Shown one piece after another: positions 10,757 through 22,992 of a stretch of 64,000 nt of DNA. Below the pieces are notes generated by a model. It was not told where the DNA came from, did no database searches, and saw nothing but the letters and a program-made list of their open reading frames with translations. Source of the stretch: Gonatopus flavifemur (Eukaryota; Arthropoda; Insecta; Hymenoptera; Dryinidae); the NCBI GenBank assembly GCA_018340375.1, contig JAFFJZ010000001.1, positions 17,130,001-17,194,000 of the forward strand, in the 5' to 3' direction. Both the position numbers and the translations under genes were made by a program. The stretch's first letter is position 1. Every line of letters starts with the position of its first letter.

Positions 10757-13560
10757 TACTCTCCCAAATTCACTTTTACGCAACTATCAATCATCCCATA
10801 TACTATGGAATATTCCTGAATAGTCTTAGAATCTGTGGCAGTCTAAAAGTACTTTTTCTCAATCTGATTCAGCTGGTATCTTTTGCTGCGATAGCAAATT
10901 TTTCATTGTGTTGCAATTACTGCAGCTCAATTTCCCCTTGCTATCCGATTGATACTTGAAATTCAGCTGCCTTCACGAATGACTCACAGTTACAACTCAT
11001 TCAACTCATTGAGTATTTGAAACAACTAAAAAATTTCCTGAGTCAGCAAAAAATCTGCTGTCTCAACAAACAGTGCACAGTAAAATGAGATTTCGGTGTC
11101 ATAGAGTACTCTCCTTTCTTCGTATATACAAATCATATAAGTATTATATAAAATTTTTTTATAATAATGTTCGGAAAGTAAATCTAAAATCTGTTGAAAA
11201 AAAAATCAGATTCCAATCTACCGAGTAGAATCTTTATACATAAACTACGTGTGCAGTAACTGTCCCAACATGTAAGTTCTCATAACTCATCAATGTCAAA
11301 AAGCTCAATTTCGAATTGTTTCGTTGAGCGGAGAATAAATGGGAACAAATGGCAAAGTGACGAAGATAATTGACCAACATTAAAAATGATATCAGCACAA
11401 AACGCCGGAGGACAACGGGAGATGAAACGGGCAGAAGAGCTGTGTAGAAACATAGTTGGGAAAATGAAAGCTTGGGAAATGAGGGTGGGGGGGTTGAGAA
11501 TTGCGAGGAGGGGGGTTTAAAGGAGAAAAGTTGGTGTATAAACAGAAGTTACCTAAGTACATTACAAACTGTAATGGCGAATCGGAGGCGTTTGCTGCTT
11601 GGACTGCGTTGAAGAGAAGAGAACGGACTCTTCAAACGCCTCGAGAAAGCAACCCTCGGCATTTATTATGCTATATTGTTACAAGGAAATTGCGTTTTTC
11701 TAAGTGGAACCACAAAAGAAAAAGGAAAAGAGGTAGAGAAAGAGGAGAGAGACGAAGGGAGGAAAGGAAAGAAAAAATACCTGAACCACAAAGCACCACC
11801 CTCTTTCATTTACATATCACATACATCATAAGCGCACGAATTTCTCAATTTCAAGACAGAATAAGCTCATAAACTGTAATTATGTTGACACCTTGGACAT
11901 AAATCTTCTTTTGTTGGTGTATAAAAATCGAATGATATTTGATCCTTTATCACGTCAGTCCTAAGTATATCGTTAATTTTATGAATCAGTCTTTCCATAT
12001 TTTATAACCGAAGAAGACAGAAAAAAGTGTAATTAAATGTTGGAAAGAATCATGATAATTGAAATGATAACGATAATTTCAATAATCTTCTTAGGATGAA
12101 ATTTTAATGATAGTGATACTACAAAACTGAATGGCACTGGAGAATTTTTCACGATTCAGGGAGAAGTAAGAGTACAAACGAGGGAAAGTAATCGCCGTCT
12201 AGGACCACGGTGACAAAGTTTTAAACACGACTGGTTCATTAACGGAAAGAGAAAGAAACGGAAAAAAGGAAGGGTGAGTTGGGCGCTGAACCTCCAAAAA
12301 TCCTGGGGGATTGTTATCACGGCGGAACAAAAAGAGGTAGAGGTTTGGAAGGGGTGTGAGGGTGATAAACCGTCGAAACATCTCGAAAACACAGTCTGTC
12401 AAATGACGATTCAAATTGATGTTTGTTCATCTTTCTCTAAAACTCAACAATTATTCCAGATAAAATCGGATTGTGCAGGGATTAGGCAGGAACTATAAAT
12501 AAATAATATCATAGTTGAAAATTCTGGAATAAATTTGTTCATGCCTATAAACAAACAATGCATTATTCTTGAAAATGAAAAATTAACAATGAAATTGCGA
12601 ATACATTTTTCAATCAGTATACGAGTATTTCATTATTCTCACGGGTTATCTACAAAGCAAGTTCCCACAGAGTAAACAATAACTGTATTACAAATTTAAT
12701 GCACCGGTATTCCGTAATCAAGGCTCTTGAAATATAAATACGTGGTGGAATAAAAAAGAAAGAGAATTTGAAAACACAGAAGGAATTTCTCTAGCCATGA
12801 TATTAGTCTGCTACACTACCGACCGTTATATTTGATTGGGCCATTCGTGTAAGAACACCCCCAAGCTCTCCTTCAGTTTCACCCCCACATCTTGTTCTTC
12901 TCCTGCACGGTCTGTGCAGCGAAATGTTGGTTAAATAATATCCGCGCTTCCAACCGTAATTATCTCGCTCTCAGATTTTCTGCCTTGCGGGGCCCAGGGA
13001 ACGCGAAAGAAGTGGCGGAGTAGAAAGGGGTGCTGAGGGGTTTGAAAGGAAGGGTGCGTTGCAGAGAGAGGGAGAGAGAGAGAACAACTCGCGAAGCAAG
13101 CGAGGGGTGACATGAATGAAACTTTGAGATTGAAGGAAAGGAAAGGAAAGGAAAGGAAAACCATAGAGGGTGAGTGGGTAGAGAATTTTAGTCTCAGCAC
13201 ACATTCCCTGATATAATACACCATCACACACACAAACACACACACATACAAACGCTCACGTATACCCGCAAAGAACTATGAAATGTGTCTCAAGATGAAT
13301 GCCTCGTGATATTTATTGAATAAATAATTCGTCCGACCAAGAAATCGTTCTCATTACCATGTATATGAAGAAGAAGACGGGGGACTCTATATTCCTGCGA
13401 GTGCTTGTTTCAAAGAGATTGTGTCTTGGAATTGTTGATCAGGTTTCAAGAAAGACAAACTTAGGAATTCCAAAAAGGATGATTTTTGAATTTCCCTTTG
13501 TCACAAGATATTCAGATTTGTATCGACGGGAGAATCTGAACTCAGGATTCGTTTATCATT
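10757..13560. other. Non-coding, simple repeats and an old GCTGTGACAGC relic
   Basis: 10855-11090 holds degraded words of the GCTGTGACAGCAAA family (CAGCTGGTATCTTTTGCTGC, GAGTCAGCAAAAAATCTGCTG), an old copy of the 19.4/39.6 kb elements. 11400-11800 is purine-rich. 13063-13083 is a GA-rich simple run, 13133-13157 is (GGAAA)n and 13222-13247 is a CA-rich run. Frames such as 11501-11872 and 12931-13251 are simple-sequence products and not credible genes. Confidence 0.55.
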
Positions 13561-14519
13561 TCAATTAAAAGGTGACTCCAAAATAAAGTGATTTTCTCGA
13601 ATTTTTTTTTTTTTCATGCACGGAGAAAAAGGTATCTTAAAAAGTACCATAATTTATAGATTTTCTGCGCTGGTCTGACCGAGTCTAAATATTTACCTGA
13701 AAAAACCTCTAAAAGTACCATAATGTCTTGGACTTTTATACGGAAGGTACCATACTTATTTCAAAAAGTCCAAGAAATTATGGTACTTTTAGAGATTCAT
13801 GCAAGTGAATATTCCGACTCGGGTCAGACCAGCGCTGAAAATCCATAAATTATGGTATTTTTCAAGATATCTGTTTTCTCAGTGTGGAAATAAGTGAATA
13901 AAGAACTCGGGGGTTTTCATACTTGTTAATTGAGTCTTTAAGTACATAAAAAAATTTTTTTCAGTAAAAAATAATACCTGGGAATTGTGGATAAAACGTG
14001 TTAAAACATAACCACCTAAAAAAAACAGTGATCAATCGGGCGCCACTATAGCACTTACAAAAGTTATCAGAAATCAAAAATCCAAAAAGTTTCATGAAAT
14101 ATATTATATTTGTTGGAGGTTGTACCAATGAAACCAATGAAAAGTCCAAAATTAAAAAATTGGCAGGCATGCAAACTTTTGGTAGCGTTTTTTCACCTTT
14201 TTTTTCGCTCTTTATCGTGCTATAAAGAGAAAACAAAAGGCAAATGTCATCTCAATTTAGGTTCATTCTCCAATAAATGTCATCAGCTTCAAAATAAAAA
14301 TGAAAAAGAGCGATCCGTTCTGTGGTTTTCGAAATATCGTGGAACCAAACTTGAGAAATACGAATCTTTTTAACTTGAGAAAATTTTGTCCATGTACTTT
14401 GAGAATCATCCAATGAGTTTCGAATGACTAGAGTTCTCAATTTACTTCCTCCTTGAGAAGAAAAATTCGAGAAAATCACCTTATTTCGGAATTTACTTGA
14501 TGAGAACTTCCCCTTAAAG
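13561..14519 (-). mobile_element. TTAA-flanked element, copy 1 (interrupted)
   Basis: The same element as 38549-39188, in the opposite orientation. Its right end is GATGAGAACTTCCCC followed by TTAA. The shared interior includes AATATATTATATTTGTTGGA, GATCAATCGGGCGCC, and GGCAAATGTCATCTCAATTTAGGTT in segments. The left terminal repeat is missing or degraded (the similarity starts at about GGTGACTCCAAAATAAAG, 13571). The MITE 13619-13884 has inserted into it near the left end. It is non-coding apart from short chance frames. The TTAA target suggests a piggyBac-like or Kolobok-like mobiliser. Confidence 0.8.
13619..13884. mobile_element. MITE inside TTAA element, TG flanks
   Basis: A palindromic element starting CACGGAGAAAAAGGTATCTT; the reversed right end is CACTGAGAAAACAGATATCT. 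The arms extend inward through AAAGTACCATAATTTATAGA and GCGCTGGTCTGACC. A second inner palindrome (AAAAGTACCATAATGTCTTGG against its reverse at 13765-13792) surrounds the loop. The direct dinucleotide TG lies on both sides (13617-13618, 13885-13886). It splits the older TTAA element. Confidence 0.88.
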
Positions 14520-17500
14520 TGATTCATTTCATGCGCAAAGAATTATTTATTTATACAAACAGAAATTAAACGAAGAAAGTTGGACAAACTTAAAACACGT
14601 ACAGCTCGAAGAAGGTAGTTTTATGAATAATTCATCAACAGTGAAGGGTATTAGTACTAGGCACGAGCCAAACAACACAGTAACATGTAAATGAAGCGAT
14701 AAATTCTACATGGACAGGCTGCGAGGTTCCCGGCAACCCCAATTTGGCAGCGTCAGTTTTGATAATCTTTCTCACGTCCTTTATTTTCGAGTTTCCAGTT
14801 TTTTAATGTGTTATAAAATATATGTATACAATCAATTGAACCATATCTTACCTATTTTCGCAAAGAGAAGATTCTTCAATCCTTTTGACGAAAATGATTA
14901 TGAATTTTATATGTGGGTTTTTGGAAGATCTTCACACGTTGGGTGCAGTGTATTTTATTCCTCATATTACTCTATCATTCTGAAGAGTTGTTCGTGTGTA
15001 TCCATAAAACTACCAATTACGTAAAATTGCATCGAACGAAAACCATAAGCCTTATCCTTCGTCGAGAATAAGATCGACCTTTACCCCATCACAGCCTCAT
15101 TTCACCGTTAAAATCCACGACTTTCAACACCCTCCTCGGCGTCGAGCGTCGCCCTGATGTCGGTAACCCTTTTCTCTCTGCGACCACTTTCTAAAGTTAC
15201 CAGAGTGATAGGCGGGGAGTAAGGTTGAAGGGGGTAATGGTCGCGCGTTGCGGTTTTCGCTTTTACGACCGAATTACGACTTTTCAACTATTTTTACGAG
15301 AGTTGTTTCAATTATTTCACCAATTTGCAATTAAGAGAGCCTACTATCGCCACTACTATCACCACCCAAGGGAGAGATGGAACGTTGCCGGGATAGAGGG
15401 TTGTAAGAGTTGGCGCCTCTTTGAGCTTTATGAGGTTGATAATTTCGTGATCGACCAATTGAAACAAAGAAAAAAGTTGTAGAAAAGGGATGAGGAAAAA
15501 GATTCAACAAATTGTCTTCGGGGAAAACATTATCAATCACCTTCGACATGCAAGTATGAATGTTTTTCGTTCTAAAAGTACCTAACTCACTGTACAGAGC
15601 ATATTTCATTTGCGCCTACGTGGACTCCTTGCGAGGATTAGTATTTGTTCCGTAGGATGGTTAGTATCGTTAAACAGCAGTGAATAGGAAGGAGCAAAGG
15701 AGGCGGGAGGGAACGAAGGAGTCAGTGGCGCAGAATAACGGTAAGTCTAGTGTTTATTTGATGGCCCGTAATCACGCTATTTTGTCATCAACGGTGGGCC
15801 TCCTTCCGCGATGTAGATCGTAGAGGGTACCCAAGGGGTGGCTTTCTGCACTTATATTCAACCCAGCTCAACCTATCTCTTTCTGTATGTAAGCAGCGGT
15901 TGAGAGAGTGAGAGCTTACTCGATACCTTTGCCGCAGTCAGGGTGCATCTCACTTCCGTTATAATTCTAACCTTGTATATATTCATTAATATACTGATAA
16001 ATTCGCTTGGATATCTATCAAATCGAAATAACATTTAAGATTTCGAAATTGCTGAACTACGTTAAACTACATTCGCTTGAAGCAATCTCAGGAGGGCATG
16101 AACTCTGCGGTCTCTCGATTTGTTTGGATATACTCTACATATGTATTGTCTCAAATACTTTTTTCGCAGCATAAATTTATGCGTATAAATCAGTCGATGT
16201 ATGTAAATTAAGAAATCTAACTTGCATACATCAATTACACAATAGTCATGCCAATATATTTTCCAAGATATACCCAAAAGACAATCCATTTGGAAACAAT
16301 GTTTCGTTTAATTTCTATACAGTTTGTATATAATCAACAACTTTGTGATTGGTATTGATAATCCGAAAGAAGAAACAGCAGCCCTTTGTTGCATCGTACT
16401 TCTATTCTCTTTCATTTAGGTTATAATTATTCAATTAGATTCATAGAGAACGAAATTTATTACAGTTTACCAATTGATGCTGGAACATCCAGAAACTATA
16501 ATATAAATATCGTTTTTCCTTGATAACATTGCTTAGCAATAAATTCTCCTCCGTTTGTTGTACATACAATATGTGTATACATATAGCGAACGTAGTTCTT
16601 GTAATAACGCGTTGCAACGTTGTGAATCATCGACAAACACCGCACCCACTTCTGTATACTCTTCGTATGGTTCCCTGATGTATGCGTATAGATGTATCAG
16701 AGTTTGTTGTGTTTTCTCAACTGTGTTGTGTACTCATGAGTTCACCACTTATTGCATTTCTAATGCATCTAATACACCATCGTTCGTAGTTTTATGTATA
16801 CAGCAGTTGAAAGAGGGTGATTTAGAAATTAGCATACTTCGTAGAATATTTAAAATAAACGAATGAATGATTTATAACATCTGCATTCATTATAATAGAT
16901 TTTCGAGAAAAGAGATTATCCCTCTCCTAAAAATTCTACCAAAGAGAGATATATTCTCAACGAAATTCAATACTTGATAATTTCTTCATCTTTGAATCGC
17001 ATTTTATGAGTAAATAATTGCTAAATTGAGGAAGAAATAACTTCACCAATAATAACACTTGAGGTTTTTCAAATAAATCTATTTTTTTCGAAATACTCTG
17101 TTGTATGGGATAACGTTTGTAATAATTATCGCAACGCAGAACTATGATGAGTTTAGTTGGAAGTTAAGCAGCCTGACAACTTTAATAGTATCACTCACTT
17201 GTACGAAAGATTGCTGTCGTTTAGGGATATATTGGAAGACTTTCATAGCTCACTTACCGAAGGTAAATCTATTTTTGACAATTGAAGAGAAATTGTTTGC
17301 AAATTTTACCACAATTTTAGTGCGTGAAATTCATTTTTCAACACTTTATTCTCCCTTTCATTCCCTTTGCTATCTTAAAACGATTTCTTTCTATATTATT
17401 TTTTCTCTTGTATGTTATTTTTAAAATCCTACCTGCCAATATAACGGTCGCCGTCCACGCTAATCGAACTCCTCTTCCGCAAAATAATAGCCCACCTCTT

Positions 17501-19383
17501 TCTGGCGTATAACTGGCTGGCGAATGTGGCAGAGTAATATCGGGAGGAAGGGAGAAGAAAGAGAGGAAAAAAAACGAGTTGAAGAGAGAAGTAACTGCGC
17601 CTCGTCTCGCAGGGCCTTGCCGACTCTGCCTCATTACCCGCTTTTAATGAAACTCTTTTCTCTCTAGGCAGAGTCTCAGCTAAGCGCCGTTGCTAAACCT
17701 CGTTTAGGCGATACGGATCAGCCCTTTCCTCGCTGTATTACCTAGCCCCATGCTATTTTGCAAGTGTGCAAGTGAATGAATGAACGAGCAGACAACTTCG
17801 AGAATCAGGAACCGAACGAACGTGAGCCGTCGTTCATTCCTTTTTACTCGTGAAAACAGTCTCGGACGAGTTTGAGTTCCGGCATTCAAGTTTTCTATAA
17901 GTTTGTCGAAACGAACCCAACTAAACTGAAGTCTCCCTCTGAGCTCGAGAGTTCATCGGGAAGTGGGGATGAAGAGAGGTGAAAAACATTGGAATAGAAG
18001 CGAAAAGAGACCATGGAGGATGACATGTACGACGGAAAGATGGACACGTGGTTTTTATGAATAAAATGATTTGGAATGATTTAAATGTCGGGAGATGATA
18101 AGATAACTCATTTGTTTCTCTGAGTATGTTTTTCCGTGTGTGCACAAACAATTGAGCCAACTTGAGCCCTCTCCTGGCGCGAAATGGGTCAGTATTGGCC
18201 AAAAAATAGGCTGGAATTGGCACAGTGTTGATACACAAAGGAGTTATTCGGTTAGAAAAGAAAAGATCATCCCCGATCGTGTTTCAATGAAACGTACCAT
18301 GAGATCTCTGTGTTCTAAAAACAGAAAAAAATTAACTATAACAGCAATTTTATTGATTATATGACAGTGAGCTTCCACTCACTTCAACAAAAACATGCAA
18401 TTACTGTGGCTAAATATTTTGCTATATTAGGTAAATTATCAAAACTAAGATGCTTTTTGTAAATAATTCGCAGTTAGGGCTAATTCAATTGCCAGAATGT
18501 GAGAAAAAACCACTCCGGTAGAGAATTATTTACTGAGTTGAACGAAATTTTCTAACTTTTTCTTTCCTTTGTATATAATAATTGAAACGAAAAGATTCTA
18601 CACATGTAAAAATCTCAAATTTTTCTTCAATGATAGAACATCTCTCACGAAGCGATAAGTTTTCATATGGAAAAATCGCAATGCAATATATCCTTCGCAA
18701 TTGAATTACAATTGGGAATTATGAGGACAAGTGAACTGATGCATCAAAATGTAAATGAAATTCGCAAGAAGGTGCTGATTGCCTCAACCAACAGCGGTTT
18801 GCGGCATCTCCTAATCGGCCATAGGGGTTGGTAATCGTGGCATTCCATCGAGGAGCCGTTGTGGAACTACGTTGAAAAGGGATTAGCCGCTTATGCCTAT
18901 TAAGCTTTAAACATGGCTTGCGTGTATCACATTATGTTCAGCATCAAACTCATTAACACGTTGTTACAATGTCTGAATTGGTGTTTGAAACTTTACGGTT
19001 GAAAAATTGTTCATTCGCATTAGTTTACGACCCCTCATTGTTCTTTTGTTTAGGAAGAATAAGAAATTACGTTGATGGAACATTTGAAATGAATTTCTAT
19101 CATTCGTCATTCACGTAAATCACATGAAGGACGAAGGATACAACTATTAATCACTCGTTCAATGTGATTATGAATTCAAATTGAATGAAAATTATTTGTT
19201 ATATCTCAATGCACACCCGAAAAAAATTAATATCAAATTAAGAGCAAGAGAGTTCAAAATCGTAGAGGGATATTCTCAATTGACGAAGAAAACAAACTTT
19301 TCTGATTGAGAGGGATTTTTCCTCTTATTTACAAATGTGTTTTTTTTGTGCATGTGTTGCGTAACGTGTACTAAAGGGAGTTT
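14520..19383. other. Non-coding with CpG-rich patches
   Basis: No gene was recognised. 15060-15420, 15660-15960 and 17420-17960 are visibly richer in G+C and CpG than the rest and could be regulatory or untranslated sequence. GGTAAGTCTAG at 15740 would serve as a splice donor, but no supporting exon is visible. The frames at 15225-15482, 16555-16866 and 17101-17424 carry no recognisable domain. No repeats were seen. Confidence 0.5.
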
Positions 19384-19742
19384 CACAGGGAAGAAAATTC
19401 ATTGTGACAGCGAAATCTAGTTTTGCTAGGTACCTTTTGCTGGAGCAGCCAATTTTTTTTTTCCTGTGACAGCAATCTATTTGCTATCACAGAAATCTTG
19501 TCAGCTGAGAGAGCGATTTTTTAGCTGTGGCAATGATAAATGTTGACTTCTCCAAGAAAATTTGTTTGCTCTTCTTCACGTAATGTTGAAATTTCCGTTA
19601 GTTCAGCGAAAAATTTGCTGTTTCGGTTAATCATGTTGCTGTCTCAGCAATCTACTTAGCCGTGACAGTGAATTATTTGCTAGCTAAATTAGCAAAATAA
19701 TTTGCTATCCTATTTACAATACCAGCCAATTTTTCCCCCGTG
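19384..19742. mobile_element. GCTGTGACAGC-family MITE, TT flanks
   Basis: It starts CACAGGGAAGAAAATTCATT and ends, reversed, CACGGGGGAAAAATTGGCTG, with TT on both sides (19382-19383, 19743-19744). The interior is a chain of imperfect palindromic words such as GTGACAGCGAAATC, TTTGCTGGAGCAGC, CTGTGACAGCAATC and GCTGTCTCAGCAA. It is clearly the same family as the fresher copy 39626-39995. It is non-coding. Confidence 0.75.
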
Positions 19743-20098
19743 TTTAACCCTTCAGGGCCCAGTGTAGGTGGGTAGATTTTAATGCACATATCATTTTTAC
19801 GATTATTTCACTTGAACAAGAGATCTTGTAAACTTAGAACTCTTTCAAATTATTAAATAAAAGCATCTACTCATCAGTGAATAAATTTTGAGAAGCCTGA
19901 CCCAACCGAAATTCTACAATAGGCGCGGTACTGTACCAGTACGGGCTAATACTGGCAGAGTACTAGCAGTCTGTACTGAGGCAGTACGCTTTCCTGTACT
20001 GGTTACTTGGTCCTGGTTTGGTACTGATGATCGGTAATGGCTTTCAGTACAGGTAAAGTACTTTTAGTTAGTACTGTCATTGATCCTGATATAGAACC

Positions 20099-20532
20099 CA
20101 ACAAACACAACGTCTAAAACTTTGCGACAAATGTTGTATAAGACCTCTTTTAGATATCTACACGGAAAAAAAGGAAATAGCTGTGACAGTCACTCACTTT
20201 TTCAGCACCCTTTTTCTCACTACTGTAGCTAAAATAATTGTAACTGTAGCTATTTTTTAGCTATCGCAGGAGGAAATCATAGCTGTAACTGCACGGGTTT
20301 TGTGGTTGATATTTGGATAGCCAAATAATTTAGCTGTTGAATTTTCGCTGCGGTAGCTACATTTCTTGCTGCTACCGCTAAGTGAGTAGCTATGACGGCT
20401 AAAAAACAGCTCCCGTAGCTAATTTTTAGCTATCCAAATAATAGCTAATTATTTTCTTCCGTGTATCAGATATCTACAGGACGTCTCATGCAACATTTTT
20501 TGCGAAGTTTTAGACGGTTTCTGTGTTTGTTG
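20099..20532. mobile_element. Palindromic MITE split at its centre
   Basis: Outer arms 20099-20160 and about 20467-20532 are reverse complements: CAACAAACACAACGTCTAAA on the left against CAACAAACACAG...CGTCTAAAACTT on the right, running through ATGTTGTATAAGAC to the self-complementary centre AGATATCT. A second MITE (20161-20463) occupies the centre. Without it the two arms would form an almost loop-free hairpin. Confidence 0.7.
20161..20463. mobile_element. GCTGTGACAG-word MITE, TA flanks
   Basis: It starts CACGGAAAAAAAGGAAATAG and ends, reversed, CACGGAAGAAAATAATTAGC. TA lies on both sides (20159-20160, 20464-20465). The interior repeats AGCTGTGACAG, TAGCTATTTTTTAGCTA and GTAGCTAATTTTTAGCTA words, related in style to 19384-19742 and 39626-39995. 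Confidence 0.82.
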
Positions 20533-20883
20533 TTGAAGAGTGTATCAGTAAACATTTCCAACCTTCCAAAGGTGAAGTCTTAAGACAAACTTTAGAAATA
20601 GAACTTTTTCCCTTCGATAAGGCATTAGGAAATTTAAGTTACAAAGAAAATAATTTGACTATTAAAATAACGAGCGCATGGACTATCTTAATGATCGATA
20701 AGTATACTCAATGGATTTCAGTCAGCTTTAAAACTAAGCATTCCACAACGTTTCACCAGAAGGAAACGTTTTTCAGTTTTATGTCAAGAATTCGTCCTCG
20801 AAAGGTCGGGTATGTTTTCTGGGACGCCTTGGATATTCAGTATTCCAAAGACCTCCTTCTACTCTCGAACCTCAAAACCAGGG

Positions 20884-20990
20884 CAGGGTGGCCACTACCG
20901 GGAATTTCTTCTCTTGTAATTGGTTATTCTATTCAAAACGAACGTGTCATTGATTAATTCTGTTAGATTTTCCGGTCAGTGACCACCCTA
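20884..20990. mobile_element. Mini-element with CAGGGTGGCCAC ends
   Basis: CAGGGTGGCCACTACCGGGA at the left is matched by the reversed right end TAGGGTGGTCACTGACCGGA, over only about 107 bp. CAGGG-type ends are typical of hAT-like non-autonomous elements, but no clear 8-bp duplication is visible, so the class is uncertain. Confidence 0.45.
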
Positions 20991-21233
20991 TAGGAGTTGC
21001 CGATCAGGCTTTGGATCATTTGCAATTATCATAGTACTCGTATCAAATCAGTCCCTTGCCAACATGAAGCTCTCGGTACTGATTCATCAGTACATGCTAG
21101 TACCATGTTCGTATGTATTCAGTACAAAATCCGTGCATGCTACCAACTCTTGGAAATCAATACTAGCACTGTACTCGGCCTGTTGTAAACATTGGCATGA
21201 TTCGAATTTTTCTGATTGGGGAAGAAGCCAGCT

Positions 21234-21325
21234 GCAATGATGGTGGAACGTCGGCAACCAACTGATACAAGATGCGGCTCCACTCCGGAAGCTCCAAATT
21301 TATTGAATTTTGCAAGCCGCGGAAG
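21234..21325 (+). repeat. Dispersed repeat (second copy at 52945)
   Basis: GCAATGATGGTGGAACGTCG and the following CGGCAACCAACTGATACAAG recur at 52945-53036 with few changes, and a reverse-complement piece (CGGAGTGGAGCCGCGTCTTA) lies at 52350-52369. The nature of the repeat is unknown; it is non-coding. Confidence 0.65.
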
Positions 21326-22668
21326 ACCGCACAGCGAATCTTCGCTAAAGCAACTAATCATCCACTCATCAGTTTCCATCTCTGAACATCGCACAAAGGT
21401 TTTACGCATTGGGTCATTTATGGAGTCAAAATGAGAAAACGTACGAAAAGCTATTTTTGCGTCAATAGTTCTGCTTTTTGATCCTCCAAAAGTCCCTCCG
21501 AAAATTCCTCCATGACGTAGCCCTCAAAGGATTAAAAACAGTGCTAATCACAGCAACAACGCATCAGTTCTATATCTCCGAAGGTTTATGAAAATTTGGT
21601 TCATCATAGGGGTGAAACAATCACATTCCCAGTCTCAAAACATGCAAGTCGTATCCAAACCTGCGAGACTTGGTTCAAATTCCTGATCCTCACCTAAAAC
21701 ACAAAGTTTGTACTCACAAGAAAATACCTCCGTAAGGAATTGTATTCTTAACAAAACAAAACAATATGTTCTCAATCTCGGTCATTGCTTCTGCAGTGTT
21801 ACTCGCTGTGTATCGTAGTATGATATTGTTTGTTGACACTTGGAAGTTTGAGCGTGACCGTAATTCAAGTTGAGGTTTGTTCAAAACCACAGAATTTGCC
21901 AATCGCAATGTTCTTTGATCTACTCCGTATGTTTAACTCCTGACCTTTTAGCGGCACTTGTAGAGCAACTCAGTTGTAGGAGTACAAAGCGTGACAAACA
22001 CAACCTTGTTGAGATGTTTCTCAACCTTATATTCTCTCTCGACTATATCTTCGTTCTTCTTCTTCTACTGGATTCTGGTGACCGCGATAGAAGAGAGAAG
22101 GAACGAAAGGATGGAGAATTAACTGAGCATCCTGTAGAACACCGCAATGACCAAAATTTATATACAAACTGTCTTCGCTGACCAGTTAGGGGAAGAAGTA
22201 AAACAGTAAACCCGGCCGGAGAGACCGGAGAATCCTCTAGAGTTAAGAGGATGGAATGGATAGGATTCAGAAGGAATTGGGTGGTTGCAAAGTAGTAACA
22301 CCTCGTTCGTGGTTTTCCACCGTGAATTTCATCAAACAGGCAAATAGAATTTTTTCTCAAACTTCAACCTTCTGAAGTTACGGAATTGAAAAGTTCTCTT
22401 TTGATCTTATTTCACACGAAATAAGGACTGCTCTTGTTTTTCAAGTGGAATGACAAATTGAGATAGTTGAGAAAACTAATAATTGGTGCCCTTGGAAATC
22501 AATTTAGAATCGAAAACGGTTAAAAAGTGGAAATCTTTTCATGCCCTTAGCTTAGAAAAAAAAAGAACTTTATTCGAAGGAATTTCTGTAGTCTTTTCTG
22601 CATACTGTGAAGAGAGATGTGAGTCAAATAATCAGAATTCCGAAAATTTAGGAGTCAATATTGCTTTA
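21326..22668. other. Non-coding, nothing recognised
   Basis: No repeat or coding family was recognised. The frames at 21870-22181 and 22043-22360 overlap on opposite strands and look like chance. Confidence 0.45.
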
Positions 22669-22992
22669 CCCTGATGAAAAAAACCGATATCGGAATTTCA
22701 TCGATAAATCATCAGCTGTATCAATACTATCCAAACTCTATCGTTTGGTTTCCTTACCAGACAAGTCCGATGAAAATCCGAAATCTACGATAATTATCCG
22801 ATATAAAACCGATCAGCTAAGCCGATGACTTCCCCATAGACCTCCATATCGGGTTTACATTGAATAATTATCGTAAATCTCGGATTATTATCGGACTTGA
22901 CTGATAATGAAACCAAACGATAGATTGTGGATAGTATTGATACAGCTGATGATTTATCGATGAAATCCCGATATCGGGTTTTTTCATAAGAG
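22669..22992. mobile_element. Foldback MITE with CGATATCGG arms, TA flanks
   Basis: The left arm from CCCTGATGAAAAAAACCGAT through CATCGATAAATCATCAGCTG and AAACGA pairs with the right arm ending at 22992 (CTCTTATGAAAAAACCCGAT when reversed). The arms are about 120 bp with about 70 bp between. TA flanks at 22667-22668 and 22993-22994 if the ends are set at these bases. It is non-coding. Confidence 0.8.

Larger units (their letters stand above)
19916..21186. mobile_element. AGTAC-word element, interrupted by nested elements
   Basis: The left end ACAATAGGCGCGGTACTGTA is matched by the reversed right end ACAACAGGCCGAGTACAGTG. Both subterminal blocks (19925-20090 and 21030-21180) are full of short GTAC/AGTACTG/CAGTAC palindromic words. 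The middle contains a nested palindromic MITE (20099-20532) and a 107-bp mini-element (20884-20990). A 144-codon open frame at 20523-20957 was not recognised and starts within the MITE end, so I do not treat it as a gene. Confidence 0.55.

Noticed and set aside
12931..13251. 106-codon minus-strand frame
   Set aside because: Encoded by GGAAA, GA and CA simple repeats; low-complexity product.
15740..15750. GGTAAGTCTAG as a splice donor of a 5' exon
   Set aside because: No open frame or acceptor partner could be identified.
20523..20957. 144-codon open frame
   Set aside because: Begins in the end of a palindromic MITE and covers a CAGGGTGGCCAC mini-element; no family resemblance, so not called as a gene.
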